Origin: Rosettibacter sp037481715
GTDB lineage: Bacteria; Bacteroidota; Ignavibacteria; Ignavibacteriales; Melioribacteraceae
DNA length: 64,000 nt
Direction: 5' to 3'
Assembly (NCBI GenBank): GCA_037481715.1
Contig: JBBFLD010000001.1
Coordinates: 62,001 to 126,000, forward strand
In this document: positions 26,468-35,094 of the stretch, one piece after another
Position numbering within the stretch: the first letter of the stretch is position 1
Layout: each line of letters begins with the position of its first letter
The notes under the pieces: generated by a model
What the model saw: only the letters and a program-made list of their open reading frames with translations
What the model was told of the DNA's origin: nothing
Database searches by the model: none
Translations under genes and position numbers: made by a program

Positions 26468-28696
26468 ATGAAAATAATATTTCAAATATTTTTACTGATT
26501 CAAATTTTATTTACATTAGAATTACACTCACAAAACGTAGAAGATTTTATAAGAGGAGTGGACATTTCGTTCACTCCTCAAATTGAAGATTTTGGTGGAA
26601 AATATAAACTAAACGGTCAATTAAAAGATATATTAGATATATTGAAAGAGAAAGGTGTAAATTATGTAAGACTTAGAATCTGGCATACACCTTTTGATGG
26701 ATATAACGGTTTAGAAAAAACAATTCTGTTTGCAAAACGAATAAAAGAAAAAGGATTTAAATTCTTACTCGATTTTCATTACTCAGATTCATGGGCTGAC
26801 CCAGGCAAGCAAACAAAACCTGCTGCTTGGAATAACCTGCCATTTGAGAATCTTAAAGATAGTGTCTATGCTTATACAAAATTTGTTTTGACTGCTCTTA
26901 AAAATCAAAATGCTTTACCTGATATGGTTCAAATAGGAAATGAAATAACTGGTGGAATGCTCTGGCCTGATGGAAAACTTTATGATAAAACTCTTAATGA
27001 AAATGAACAATGGATAAAATTTGCTCAATTAATCAAAGAAGGAATTAACGGTGTAAAAGATATTGATTCCAATATAAAAATTATGATTCATATTGATCGA
27101 GGCGGTGATAACAATGGAGCTGTTTATTTCTATAATAAATTAATTGCACAAGGTGTTAATTTCGATGTAATAGGACTTTCATTTTATCCCTGGTGGCATG
27201 GAACTTTAGACCAATTAAAATATAATTTGAATGATTTAGCTGTTCGCTATAATAAAGATATTATTGTTGTTGAAACTGCATATCCGTGGACAACTTCATA
27301 TCAAGTTGATAATCATGGAAATATCGTCGGGCAAAGTACAAAATTATTACAGGGTTTTCCTGCAACAGTTAAAGGTCAAAAAGATTTTTTAATTTTTCTT
27401 AAGAAAATTATCAAAGAAACAAAGAACAATAAAGGGAAAGGATTTTTCTATTGGGAACCTGCATACATTTCAGTTCCGCCAATTGGTTCTTCCTGGGAAA
27501 ATTTAACCTTGTTTGGTTTTACTAATTCAAACCTTGAAGCAGAAGCACTTGATTCATGGAATGCATTTCTTCCCGATGCAAACATTTCTACAATCAATGT
27601 TAAGATAAGAATCAATACCTCAACTTTGTTTGATACCTTAAAATCAACAGGCATAGTTCAAATTAGAGGGGAAGCAAAAGGAATTAGCTCAAGTTTATTG
27701 CCAAGCGGAGAAAGAATTTCTTGGGATGACCAATCACAAATTATATTAAAAAATGTTGATGGCGATTACTGGGAATATACATTTCAAATGTATGAAGGAG
27801 ATACTCTCGAGTATACAATTTGGACAGGTCATTCAAAAACAAAAGGAACTTACTTAAGAGTAGGCTGGGAAGGACCTATTGTTCCTTTCGATGGAAGCAA
27901 CAAAAATTATCGATTATTTATTGCAGGCAAAAATGATACGATATTACCAGTTCAATATTATAATTCTTTAAGCACAAAGGTTAATCAGTATTTTTCACCC
28001 TTCAAACCAAAAAATGATTCAATTGGTATTTTGTTTCGAGTGAACCTTGCTGATTTGATGAAGAAAAATTTGTTTGACCCAACTAAGAATGGCTCTGTAG
28101 TTGTTCGAGGAGATTCGATTGAATCTGCGGGAGTATTATCGTGGATTAACAATAAACTAATTTTAAAAAGGGAAGAAAATAGTGTTGCCAATGGTTCATT
28201 CTGGTCAGGAATTGCTTATTTTCCCAAAAATAAAATTGCAGTAGGTTCGAAAATCAAATATAAATTTTACATTGATAATTCATCTTTTGGCGGCTGGGAA
28301 TCTAATATTAGTGATAGAATATTTTATTTCCCTTCAAGTGATTCAACTTTAGCATGGAAATTTTTTAATGATAAATTATTGATTAACAGTATAGAAGAAT
28401 ATAATTCGATTCCTTTAGAAATAGGATTATTGCAAAATTATCCTAATCCTTTTAATCCCAATACAACGATAACTTTTTTAATTCCTCATTCTCAAAATCA
28501 ATTTGGTAGCACATATATAAAATTAAAAATCTTTGATGTACTTGGAAAAGAAATAAAAACACTTGCAGAAGGATTTTATAAACCTGATAAATACGAAGTA
28601 GAATTTGATGGTTCAAATTTACCGAGCGGAATTTATTTTTACTCTTTAATATCCGAAGAAAAAATAATTACAAAGAAAATGATTTTGTTGAAATAA
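26468..28696 (+). CDS. GH53 arabinogalactan endo-beta-1,4-galactanase with type IX sorting domain
   Basis: 742 residues with a signal peptide (about 1-22). Residues 28-370 are a GH53 catalytic domain: FIRGVDISFTPQIED, VNYVRLRIWHTPFDG, FLLDFHYSDSWADPGKQ. The acid/base is Glu159 in QIGNEITGGMLWP and the nucleophile Glu269 in IIVVETAYPWT. Two beta-sandwich modules follow (about 375-505 and 515-640; VKIRINTSTLFDTL, IGILFRVNL), homologous to those in the preceding gene product. A type IX C-terminal domain spans about 655-742 (LLQNYPNPFNPNTTITFLI ... SGIYFYSLISEEKIITKKMILL). The protein should be secreted and surface-attached, cutting beta-1,4-galactan side chains of pectin. This is the gene that points most directly to the locus substrate. 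Confidence 0.92.
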   Translation: MKIIFQIFLLIQILFTLELHSQNVEDFIRGVDISFTPQIEDFGGKYKLNGQLKDILDILKEKGVNYVRLRIWHTPFDGYNGLEKTILFAKRIKEKGFKFLLDFHYSDSWADPGKQTKPAAWNNLPFENLKDSVYAYTKFVLTALKNQNALPDMVQIGNEITGGMLWPDGKLYDKTLNENEQWIKFAQLIKEGINGVKDIDSNIKIMIHIDRGGDNNGAVYFYNKLIAQGVNFDVIGLSFYPWWHGTLDQLKYNLNDLAVRYNKDIIVVETAYPWTTSYQVDNHGNIVGQSTKLLQGFPATVKGQKDFLIFLKKIIKETKNNKGKGFFYWEPAYISVPPIGSSWENLTLFGFTNSNLEAEALDSWNAFLPDANISTINVKIRINTSTLFDTLKSTGIVQIRGEAKGISSSLLPSGERISWDDQSQIILKNVDGDYWEYTFQMYEGDTLEYTIWTGHSKTKGTYLRVGWEGPIVPFDGSNKNYRLFIAGKNDTILPVQYYNSLSTKVNQYFSPFKPKNDSIGILFRVNLADLMKKNLFDPTKNGSVVVRGDSIESAGVLSWINNKLILKREENSVANGSFWSGIAYFPKNKIAVGSKIKYKFYIDNSSFGGWESNISDRIFYFPSSDSTLAWKFFNDKLLINSIEEYNSIPLEIGLLQNYPNPFNPNTTITFLIPHSQNQFGSTYIKLKIFDVLGKEIKTLAEGFYKPDKYEVEFDGSNLPSGIYFYSLISEEKIITKKMILLK

Positions 28697-28711
28697 GTTG
28701 AGGAAATAAAA

Positions 28712-28750
28712 CACAGATAAATACAGATTAAACGGATTAGCACAGATAAA
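28712..28750. repeat. Short degenerate tandem repeat (ACAGATxAAx units)
   Basis: Four imperfect units of about 10 bp (ACAGATAAAT, ACAGATTAAA, CGGATTAGC, ACAGATAAAA) lie between the GH53 and GH-A genes. This resembles a dispersed intergenic repeat type seen in many Bacteroidota. No coding or regulatory role is evident. Confidence 0.5.
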
Positions 28751-28854
28751 AAATTATTCTAAGCTACATAGCTTATTTATTGCTGATTAAGATTTATCTC
28801 AATTAATATGAATGATGTTCGAGTTAGTTAATAAAAATTTCAGGATGTAATAAT

Positions 28855-31428
28855 ATGAAAAGAGTATTAATTATTTTCTTAATTATAATAATCAATTTTT
28901 CCTTTGCACTTTCTCAGAATAAATCAAAGCATAAAAATGTTTTTGTCGATTCTGATGGTATTTTAAGATGGCAGAATACAAAAGAGGAAGTAAGATTATT
29001 TGGTGTAAATTACACAACACCCTTTGCTTATGCATATAGAGCTCACAAAAGGCTTGGATTATCTTTGAAAAAAGCAATCGACCTTGATGTTAATCATTTA
29101 GCTCGACTTGGATTTGATGCATTCAGAGTTCATATGTGGGATAGAGAAATTTCCGATAGGAATGGAAATGTTTTGAATAATGAACATTTAGAATTGTTCG
29201 ATTATTTGTTATATAAACTTTCACAAAAAGGAATCAAAACAATCATAACTCCAATTGCATGGTGGGGCACAGCATGGCCCGAACCAGATTATGAAACTCC
29301 AGGCTTTTCTTCTTTTTATTCAAAAGTTGAAATGATTACAAATAAAGAAGCAAGGGAAGCACAAAAGAATTATTTGAAACAAATTATCAATCACATTAAT
29401 CCTTATAACGGATTAGCATATAAAGATGACCCATCAATCATCGCATTGGAAATTATTAATGAGCCGCATCATCCAGAAGATACTTCGATTGTAAAACAAT
29501 ATATAAATGAAATGTATGATGCTTTGAGAGAGGCCGGCTTTACCAAACCAATTTTTTATAACATCAGTGAAAGCTGGAATGATGCACAAGCTCAAGCAGT
29601 TTGTAATTCAAAAGCAGAGGGTGTTTCTTTTCAATGGTATCCAACAGGTCTTGTTCACAATAAAATGCTTGAAGGAAATTATTTAATCAATGTGAATAAG
29701 TATAAGATACCATCAGAAAAGGTAAATGGTTTTAACAAAAAAGCAAAAATGGTTTATGAATTTGATGCAGCTGACATTGGAGCATCATTCATGTATCCAG
29801 CTATGGCAAGAAGTTTTAGAGAAGCAGGCATGCAGTTCGCAACAATGTTTGCTTATGACCCAGTTCAAATTGCATGGAGTAATACAGAATATCAAACTCA
29901 TTTTGTCAATCTTTTATATGCTCCTTCAAAAGCTATCAGCTTAATGATTGCATCAAAAGTTTTTCATGAAATTCCATTATCAAAAAACTTTGGTGACTTT
30001 CCTAATAATAATTTATTCGAAAATTTTAGAATTGATTACCAAAATAATTTAAGTGAGTACAATTCACCAACTGAATTCATCTATTCCAATTCAACTAATT
30101 CAACACCGAAATTTGTTGATAGTCTTAAAAGTATTGCTGGAACTGGGAGTTCATCTGTCATACAATATGACGGCACAGGTGCATATTTTCTTGATAAGAT
30201 TGAAAATGGATTATGGAGGCTTGAGGTTTATCCAGATGTTTTGTGGCTTAAAGATCCTTTTGAACAGACAAGCATGAAAAAACAAATTGCTAAATTGTTT
30301 TGGAACGAAAGAAAAATGAAAATTTCAGTTCCAGAAATTGGAGAAAATTTTAGAGTAGTTTCATTAAGTCACAAGCAAAAAACTTTTTATTCAAAAGTGA
30401 ATGAAATTGAAGTTACTCCTGGTATTTATTTGATTTCATCTAAAAATACTCCATTGAATCATATCAAAAAATTTATCACTAAAGAAAAATTTCTGGAAGG
30501 ATTGTTTATCCCCAAAAATAATGATATTGCTTTTGTTATAAATAATACACCTTTTTACATATCATTAAATGATGCAAGTAAATTAAGATTTCAAATTGCA
30601 TCTGATAAAAAAATCGATGAAGCATTTCTATATGTAAGAAGACCAGACTGGAGAAGATTTGAAAAACATCTTCTTAAAAAAGTTGATGGTTTTAATTATG
30701 CTCTTGCAGATTCAATAAAATTATTATATGAAGGTGAAATTGAATTTTGTGTTGCAGTGAAAATTGATAATAAAACATACACATTCCCTGATGGCAAAAA
30801 TATCTCTCCTGATGATTGGGACTTTTATTATGAAAAAATCTGGAAAACAAAAATTATAAATAATAACACTCCGATTGAACTATTCAATGCAGCAAGAGAT
30901 TACAAAGATTTAGTTTTCCCTCAGTTTACTAATTCGACAAGATTTTTTGTAGATAACCGCAATGGTTTAACAACGGAAAGGAATTCAATTTTCGTAAATG
31001 TAACTTCTACTGGTCAAGATAATTTCCCGTTCGGTTTTCAATTAAATGTGTTTAAGATTATTAAATCAATAAAAAATAATTTGTTTAATTACAGAACTAT
31101 AACATTAAATGCTCGAACAATTTCTGACTCAAGTCTTACTTTAGGAATAAATTTAATTACGAGTGATGGTAAATGTTTTCAAAATAAAATTAAATTAGAA
31201 AACAAATGGGAAGAAAAATCAATTTCATTTGATGAATTTAAAAAAGGGAGTTGTTTGATTTTACCATTTTCTTATCCAAGATTCCTTCCAAAAATCTGGA
31301 ACAGTAACATTCAAACTGATAAAGAAAAAATAAAACTTGATGATTTAGAATTCATTCAGTTTTTTATAGAAAATCCAAGCAAAGCATACAACAACAGTTT
31401 TGAAATAGAATCTTTAATTCTCAAATAG
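28855..31428 (+). CDS. Secreted clan GH-A glycoside hydrolase, family uncertain
   Basis: 857 residues with a signal peptide (about 1-21). Residues 30-400 form a cellulase-like TIM barrel: VRLFGVNYTTPF, ARLGFDAFRVHMWDREI. The acid/base is in IALEIINEPHH (Glu203) and the likely nucleophile is Glu302 in KMVYEFDAADIG; the 99-residue spacing is usual for clan GH-A. The C-terminal half contains beta-rich ancillary regions, ending in a jelly-roll-like segment without a type IX sorting domain. The enzyme is therefore probably periplasmic or membrane-associated, unlike the galactanase. Given the context it may be a beta-galactosidase or exo-galactanase; GH147-like families are candidates, but I cannot assign a family from sequence alone. 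Confidence 0.72.
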   Translation: MKRVLIIFLIIIINFSFALSQNKSKHKNVFVDSDGILRWQNTKEEVRLFGVNYTTPFAYAYRAHKRLGLSLKKAIDLDVNHLARLGFDAFRVHMWDREISDRNGNVLNNEHLELFDYLLYKLSQKGIKTIITPIAWWGTAWPEPDYETPGFSSFYSKVEMITNKEAREAQKNYLKQIINHINPYNGLAYKDDPSIIALEIINEPHHPEDTSIVKQYINEMYDALREAGFTKPIFYNISESWNDAQAQAVCNSKAEGVSFQWYPTGLVHNKMLEGNYLINVNKYKIPSEKVNGFNKKAKMVYEFDAADIGASFMYPAMARSFREAGMQFATMFAYDPVQIAWSNTEYQTHFVNLLYAPSKAISLMIASKVFHEIPLSKNFGDFPNNNLFENFRIDYQNNLSEYNSPTEFIYSNSTNSTPKFVDSLKSIAGTGSSSVIQYDGTGAYFLDKIENGLWRLEVYPDVLWLKDPFEQTSMKKQIAKLFWNERKMKISVPEIGENFRVVSLSHKQKTFYSKVNEIEVTPGIYLISSKNTPLNHIKKFITKEKFLEGLFIPKNNDIAFVINNTPFYISLNDASKLRFQIASDKKIDEAFLYVRRPDWRRFEKHLLKKVDGFNYALADSIKLLYEGEIEFCVAVKIDNKTYTFPDGKNISPDDWDFYYEKIWKTKIINNNTPIELFNAARDYKDLVFPQFTNSTRFFVDNRNGLTTERNSIFVNVTSTGQDNFPFGFQLNVFKIIKSIKNNLFNYRTITLNARTISDSSLTLGINLITSDGKCFQNKIKLENKWEEKSISFDEFKKGSCLILPFSYPRFLPKIWNSNIQTDKEKIKLDDLEFIQFFIENPSKAYNNSFEIESLILK

Positions 31429-31462
31429 CCAATAAATATTTTATCAAAACTTCATAACATTA

Positions 31463-31491
31463 TTGAATCCCTATCAATCTCTGAGTATATT
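31463..31491 (+). promoter_or_regulatory. Promoter of purC
   Basis: TTGAAT (31463-31468), a 17-bp spacer and TATATT (31486-31491) form a good promoter in the gap after the GH-A hydrolase gene. The gap separates the accessory locus from housekeeping genes, so a new promoter is expected here. Confidence 0.5.
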
Positions 31492-31526
31492 AGCAATTGA
31501 AAAATCATTAAATGAAAGGAATTACA

Positions 31527-32423
31527 ATGATTATCAACACTATAACAACCACAAACTTTGACAATCTCAAATTCTACAAACGAGGAAAAGTTAGAGATAT
31601 TTATGACTTGGGTGAACATTATCTAATTGTATCGACTGATAGAATCTCTGCCTTTGATGTTATCATGAATGAAGGAATTCCTTACAAAGGGGCAGTGTTA
31701 AATCAAATTTCTGCTTTCTGGTTTAATTATACTAAAGACATTATCGATAATCATTTAGTAAGCATTGATGTTGATGATTTCCCGGAAGAATGCAAACCTT
31801 ATAAAGATGTATTAAAAAATCGTTCAATGCTTGTTAAAAAAGCTGAATTAATTCCTCTCGAATGTATTGTAAGAGGTTATATAACAGGTTCTGGCTGGAA
31901 TGATTATAAAAAAACTGGAGCAATCTGCGGAATAAAACTTCCAGAAGGATTGGTAGAATCAGAAAAACTTCCAGAACCAATTTTTACTCCATCAACAAAA
32001 GCAGAAATTGGGCTTCATGACGAAAATATTGATGAAGAGCAGGCAATATCGATTGTTGGAAAAGAAACATATGATTACATAAAAAATATTTCAATTAATA
32101 TTTACAAAAAAGCTTCAGAATATGCACTTCAAAAAGGAATTATCATTGCCGATACCAAATTTGAATTTGGTTATTATGATGGAAAAATTATTTTGATTGA
32201 TGAATTATTAACACCTGATTCATCAAGGTTCTGGCCCCTTGATGAATATGAAAAAGGTCGTCCACAAAATAGCTTTGACAAGCAATATGTTCGTGATTAT
32301 CTGCTTTCAATTAATTTTAATAAGAAGCCGCCAGCTCCACCACTTCCAGAAGAAGTTATCTTAAACACAAGTAAAAAATATCAGGAAGCACTTTATAAGT
32401 TAACTGGTAAAAATATTTCGTAA
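31527..32423 (+). CDS. purC: Phosphoribosylaminoimidazole-succinocarboxamide synthase
   Basis: About 298 residues; SAICAR synthase of de novo purine synthesis, joining CAIR and aspartate with ATP. Conserved features are KFYKRGKVRDIYDLG near residue 13, STDRISAFDVIMNEGIPYKGAVLNQIS near 40, ECIVRGYITGSGWNDY near 108, and LIDELLTPDSSRFWP near 230. A start at 31512 is possible, but AAAGGA at 31515-31520 is correctly spaced for the ATG at 31527. It overlaps the next gene by one base. purD and guaB lie further along on the same strand, so purine genes are loosely grouped. Confidence 0.96.
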   Translation: MIINTITTTNFDNLKFYKRGKVRDIYDLGEHYLIVSTDRISAFDVIMNEGIPYKGAVLNQISAFWFNYTKDIIDNHLVSIDVDDFPEECKPYKDVLKNRSMLVKKAELIPLECIVRGYITGSGWNDYKKTGAICGIKLPEGLVESEKLPEPIFTPSTKAEIGLHDENIDEEQAISIVGKETYDYIKNISINIYKKASEYALQKGIIIADTKFEFGYYDGKIILIDELLTPDSSRFWPLDEYEKGRPQNSFDKQYVRDYLLSINFNKKPPAPPLPEEVILNTSKKYQEALYKLTGKNIS

Positions 32424-32719
32424 TGTTTCCTGTAAAAATTAAATATGATGCAGAAAAAAATTTGTTAATAATTAATTGGTCAGATAATTTAGAACAAAAG
32501 ATTAAATCAGCAGATTTGAGATTTAATTGTCCTTGTGCAATTTGTCAAGCTGAAAAAGAAGAACAGAGTGAATCTTATATTCCAATTTATTCATCTGAAC
32601 AGATATCAATTCAGGATATAAAAATTATTGGGAATTATGCATTAAATATAATTTGGAAAGATAATCATGATACTGGCATATATGATTTTTCTTATTTAAG
32701 AAAATTTTCTGAGAAATAA
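32423..32719 (+). CDS. DUF971 domain protein
   Basis: 98 residues matching the DUF971 / gamma-butyrobetaine-hydroxylase-N-like fold: a beta-rich small domain with the conserved LRFNCPCAICQAE near residues 31-43 and a closing GIYDFSYLRKF. The cysteine pair suggests a metal or iron-sulfur role, as proposed for relatives, but no function is established from sequence. The ATG shares its A with the purC stop codon, so translation is coupled. Confidence 0.85.
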   Translation: MFPVKIKYDAEKNLLIINWSDNLEQKIKSADLRFNCPCAICQAEKEEQSESYIPIYSSEQISIQDIKIIGNYALNIIWKDNHDTGIYDFSYLRKFSEK

Positions 32720-32729
32720 TAAACTTGCC

Positions 32730-33326
32730 ATGATTCTCCCTAATCAATTGACTGTACTAAGAATAATTCTTACACCTATATTTTTATTTCTTTTCCTTTA
32801 TGGTGATGCACTTACAATTCAAATATCGCTTGGAGTATTTATAATTGCAGCAATTAGTGATTGGTATGATGGCTGGCTTGCCCGTAAATTTAATTACATT
32901 ACAGAATGGGGGAAATTTCTTGACCCTCTTGCTGATAAAATCTTAACTTCAGCAGCTTTCAGTGCTTTTGTGATAGTTGGAATACTTAATTTATGGATGG
33001 TAATTTTAATTGTTGTTCGTGATATTCTAATTACAGGTTTGAGAATTTATGCAGACTACAAGAAAATATCTTTTTCTACAAGTTACTCAGCAAAATGGAA
33101 AACTTTTTTTCAAATGTTTTTTCTTTATTACTTATTATTAATTTACACAGCAAGAACAGTAAGTTGGATTTATAACGGTAGAGAAAATCTCTTTAACATT
33201 TTATTTAACCATGATTTAATTTATTACACAATGCTTGCAATTACAATTTTTACTGTTGTAACAGGAATAACTTATATTTATTCAAACAGGCAGCTCATCA
33301 AACAACTTTTTGGAGTAAAAAATTAA
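32730..33326 (+). CDS. pgsA: CDP-diacylglycerol--glycerol-3-phosphate 3-phosphatidyltransferase
   Basis: 198 residues with about five membrane helices. The CDP-alcohol phosphotransferase motif DxxDGxxAR(x8)GxxxDxxxD is present as DWYDGWLARKF...GKFLDPLADK (residues about 43-70). It makes phosphatidylglycerophosphate from CDP-diacylglycerol and glycerol-3-phosphate. The next gene encodes the matching phosphatase PgpA, so both steps of phosphatidylglycerol synthesis are adjacent. Confidence 0.94.
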   Translation: MILPNQLTVLRIILTPIFLFLFLYGDALTIQISLGVFIIAAISDWYDGWLARKFNYITEWGKFLDPLADKILTSAAFSAFVIVGILNLWMVILIVVRDILITGLRIYADYKKISFSTSYSAKWKTFFQMFFLYYLLLIYTARTVSWIYNGRENLFNILFNHDLIYYTMLAITIFTVVTGITYIYSNRQLIKQLFGVKN

Positions 33327-33777
33327 TACATTAGAAAAAATACTTGGCTCGGGTTTTTATACTGGATTTACTAAAAATGCAACAGGAACAACTGCAAGTT
33401 TACTTGCACTGCTTTTATTTCTTATTCCCGGTTTTGAAAATCCCACTCTGATGATTGGATTGATTAGCTTTTTTATTATTATTGGTGTCGACATAGCAAG
33501 AAAATTTGAAAAAATTTATGGTAATGACCCGAAAGAATTTACGCTTGATGAAATTATAGGCACATGGATTTCTTTGTTGTTTATTCCTAAAAAGATATGG
33601 TATTTATTACCAGCATTTTTTATATGGAGATTTTTTGATATTGTAAAACCTTTTCCAATAAAAAAACTTGAGCAAATAAAAAATGGCTGGGGAGTTATTC
33701 TGGATGATGTATTGGCAGGCATTTACACTTTTTTGATAGTGCAATTATTAATCGACTTAATTAATAGAATATTTTAA
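33322..33777 (+). CDS. pgpA: Phosphatidylglycerophosphatase A, apparently with an ATT start codon
   Basis: The first ATG in frame is at 33451, but conserved PgpA sequence clearly begins upstream: NTLEKILGSGFYTGFTKNATGTTASLL is encoded from 33325 on, matching the family's FGTGxxPxxPGTxGS start. An in-frame TAA at 33316-33318 bounds the region, and no ATG, GTG or TTG lies between it and the conserved part. ATT at 33322-33324 overlaps the pgsA stop and has GGAG six bases upstream (33312-33315), so ATT is the best start. The product is then 151 residues, normal for PgpA. It dephosphorylates phosphatidylglycerophosphate. Conserved acidic residues appear in GVDIARKFEK, DEIIGTW and DDVLAGIYT. Confidence 0.88.
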   Translation: MNTLEKILGSGFYTGFTKNATGTTASLLALLLFLIPGFENPTLMIGLISFFIIIGVDIARKFEKIYGNDPKEFTLDEIIGTWISLLFIPKKIWYLLPAFFIWRFFDIVKPFPIKKLEQIKNGWGVILDDVLAGIYTFLIVQLLIDLINRIF

Positions 33778-33816
33778 TTACTAACATATATTTTAATTAC
33801 TAACATAGATTAATTT

Positions 33817-35094
33817 ATGAATGCATACTTAATTACAATTGGTGATGAAATTCTAATTGGTCAAGTGGTAAACACAAATGCAGCTTACATTGGTGAACAG
33901 CTTGTAAAGAATGGAATCAAAGTTATTGGTTCGAGTGTTCTTCCTGATGACGAGGATAAAATTATAAAAGAATTTAAGCGTGTATTTAAAATTTGTGATA
34001 TAATCATTGTAACTGGTGGTTTGGGTCCAACTCATGATGATGTTACAAGAAAATGTATTGTTAATTTTTTTGAAACAGAACTTGTGATGAATGAAGAGAT
34101 ATTGAATGATATAAAAAAATTTTTTGAAGTAAGAGGAAGGGAATTAACAAAAATAAACGAGGAACAGGCTCTTGTTCCTAAAATTGCTGAACCAATAAGA
34201 AATACACGTGGTACAGCTCCTGGCATCTGGATAGAAAAGGATAATAAAATTTTTGTAGCAATGCCCGGTGTTCCATATGAAATGAAAAATATGATGGAGG
34301 TTTATGTTATCCCTAAATTAAAATCTTGGATAGAAAAAAATCTAAAGGTGAAAAAACAAGAAAGCAATTTTATTTTAACAAAAAACTTGCTTACAACTGG
34401 AATTCCCGAATCTACATTGTTCACTAAACTTGGAGATATTGAAAACCTGCTTAATGGAGCAAAACTTGCATTTCTTCCAAATCAATTTGGTGTTAGATTA
34501 AGAATAACAGTCGAAGAAAAAGAAATTGAAAAAGCTGTATCAAAACTCGAAGAAATTGAACAAAAAATTAGAAGTATTATTGGAAAATATATTTATGGAA
34601 AGGACGATGATACTCTTGAAGGAGTTGTAGCTAAGTTATTAATTGACAGAGGATTGAAGCTTTCAGTTGCAGAATCCTGTACGGGAGGATTAATAGCCAA
34701 TAGACTAACTAACATCAGCGGCAGCAGTTTGTTCTTCGAAAGAGGAATTGTAGCATACAGTAATGCTGCAAAAGTAGAATTATTAAAAGTTGATGAAGAT
34801 ATCATTGCAAAATATGGAGCAGTGAGCCTTGAAGTAGCAAGACAAATGGCAGAAGGTATTAAATCTATCAGCGGAACCGATATAGGATTATCTACAACTG
34901 GAATAATGGGACCAACAGGAGCAACTCCAAATAAACCAGTTGGCTTAGTATATATTGGAATTTGTGATGACAAAATATGCACCGCAAAAGAATTTCGTTT
35001 TGGTGATGACAGATTATTAAATAAAGACAGAACCTCTCAAGCTGCACTTGAAATGTTAAGAAGATATTTACTTGGAATTAATTACGATGATTAG
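33817..35094 (+). CDS. cinA: CinA family protein (molybdopterin-binding-like plus NMN deamidase domains)
   Basis: 425 residues, full-length two-domain CinA. Residues 1-170 form a MoCF-like domain (AYLITIGDEILIGQVVNTNAAYI, VTGGLGPTHDDVTRK, GVPYEMKNMM). Residues 265-420 form the C-terminal nicotinamide-mononucleotide amidohydrolase domain (LSVAESCTGGLIANRLT, GIVAYSNAAK, GIMGPTGAT). It probably recycles NMN and acts on ADP-ribose. It precedes thpR and recA, a gene order (cinA-thpR-recA) common in bacteria, and overlaps thpR. Confidence 0.94.
   Translation: MNAYLITIGDEILIGQVVNTNAAYIGEQLVKNGIKVIGSSVLPDDEDKIIKEFKRVFKICDIIIVTGGLGPTHDDVTRKCIVNFFETELVMNEEILNDIKKFFEVRGRELTKINEEQALVPKIAEPIRNTRGTAPGIWIEKDNKIFVAMPGVPYEMKNMMEVYVIPKLKSWIEKNLKVKKQESNFILTKNLLTTGIPESTLFTKLGDIENLLNGAKLAFLPNQFGVRLRITVEEKEIEKAVSKLEEIEQKIRSIIGKYIYGKDDDTLEGVVAKLLIDRGLKLSVAESCTGGLIANRLTNISGSSLFFERGIVAYSNAAKVELLKVDEDIIAKYGAVSLEVARQMAEGIKSISGTDIGLSTTGIMGPTGATPNKPVGLVYIGICDDKICTAKEFRFGDDRLLNKDRTSQAALEMLRRYLLGINYDD

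Noticed and set aside
33451..33777. pgpA starting at the first ATG (33451)
   Set aside because: It would remove the conserved N-terminal PgpA motif that is plainly encoded upstream in the same frame.
34593..34982. 129-codon minus-strand frame opposite cinA
   Set aside because: Lies fully antisense to a well-conserved gene; the sequence mirrors the coding strand and has no domain features.
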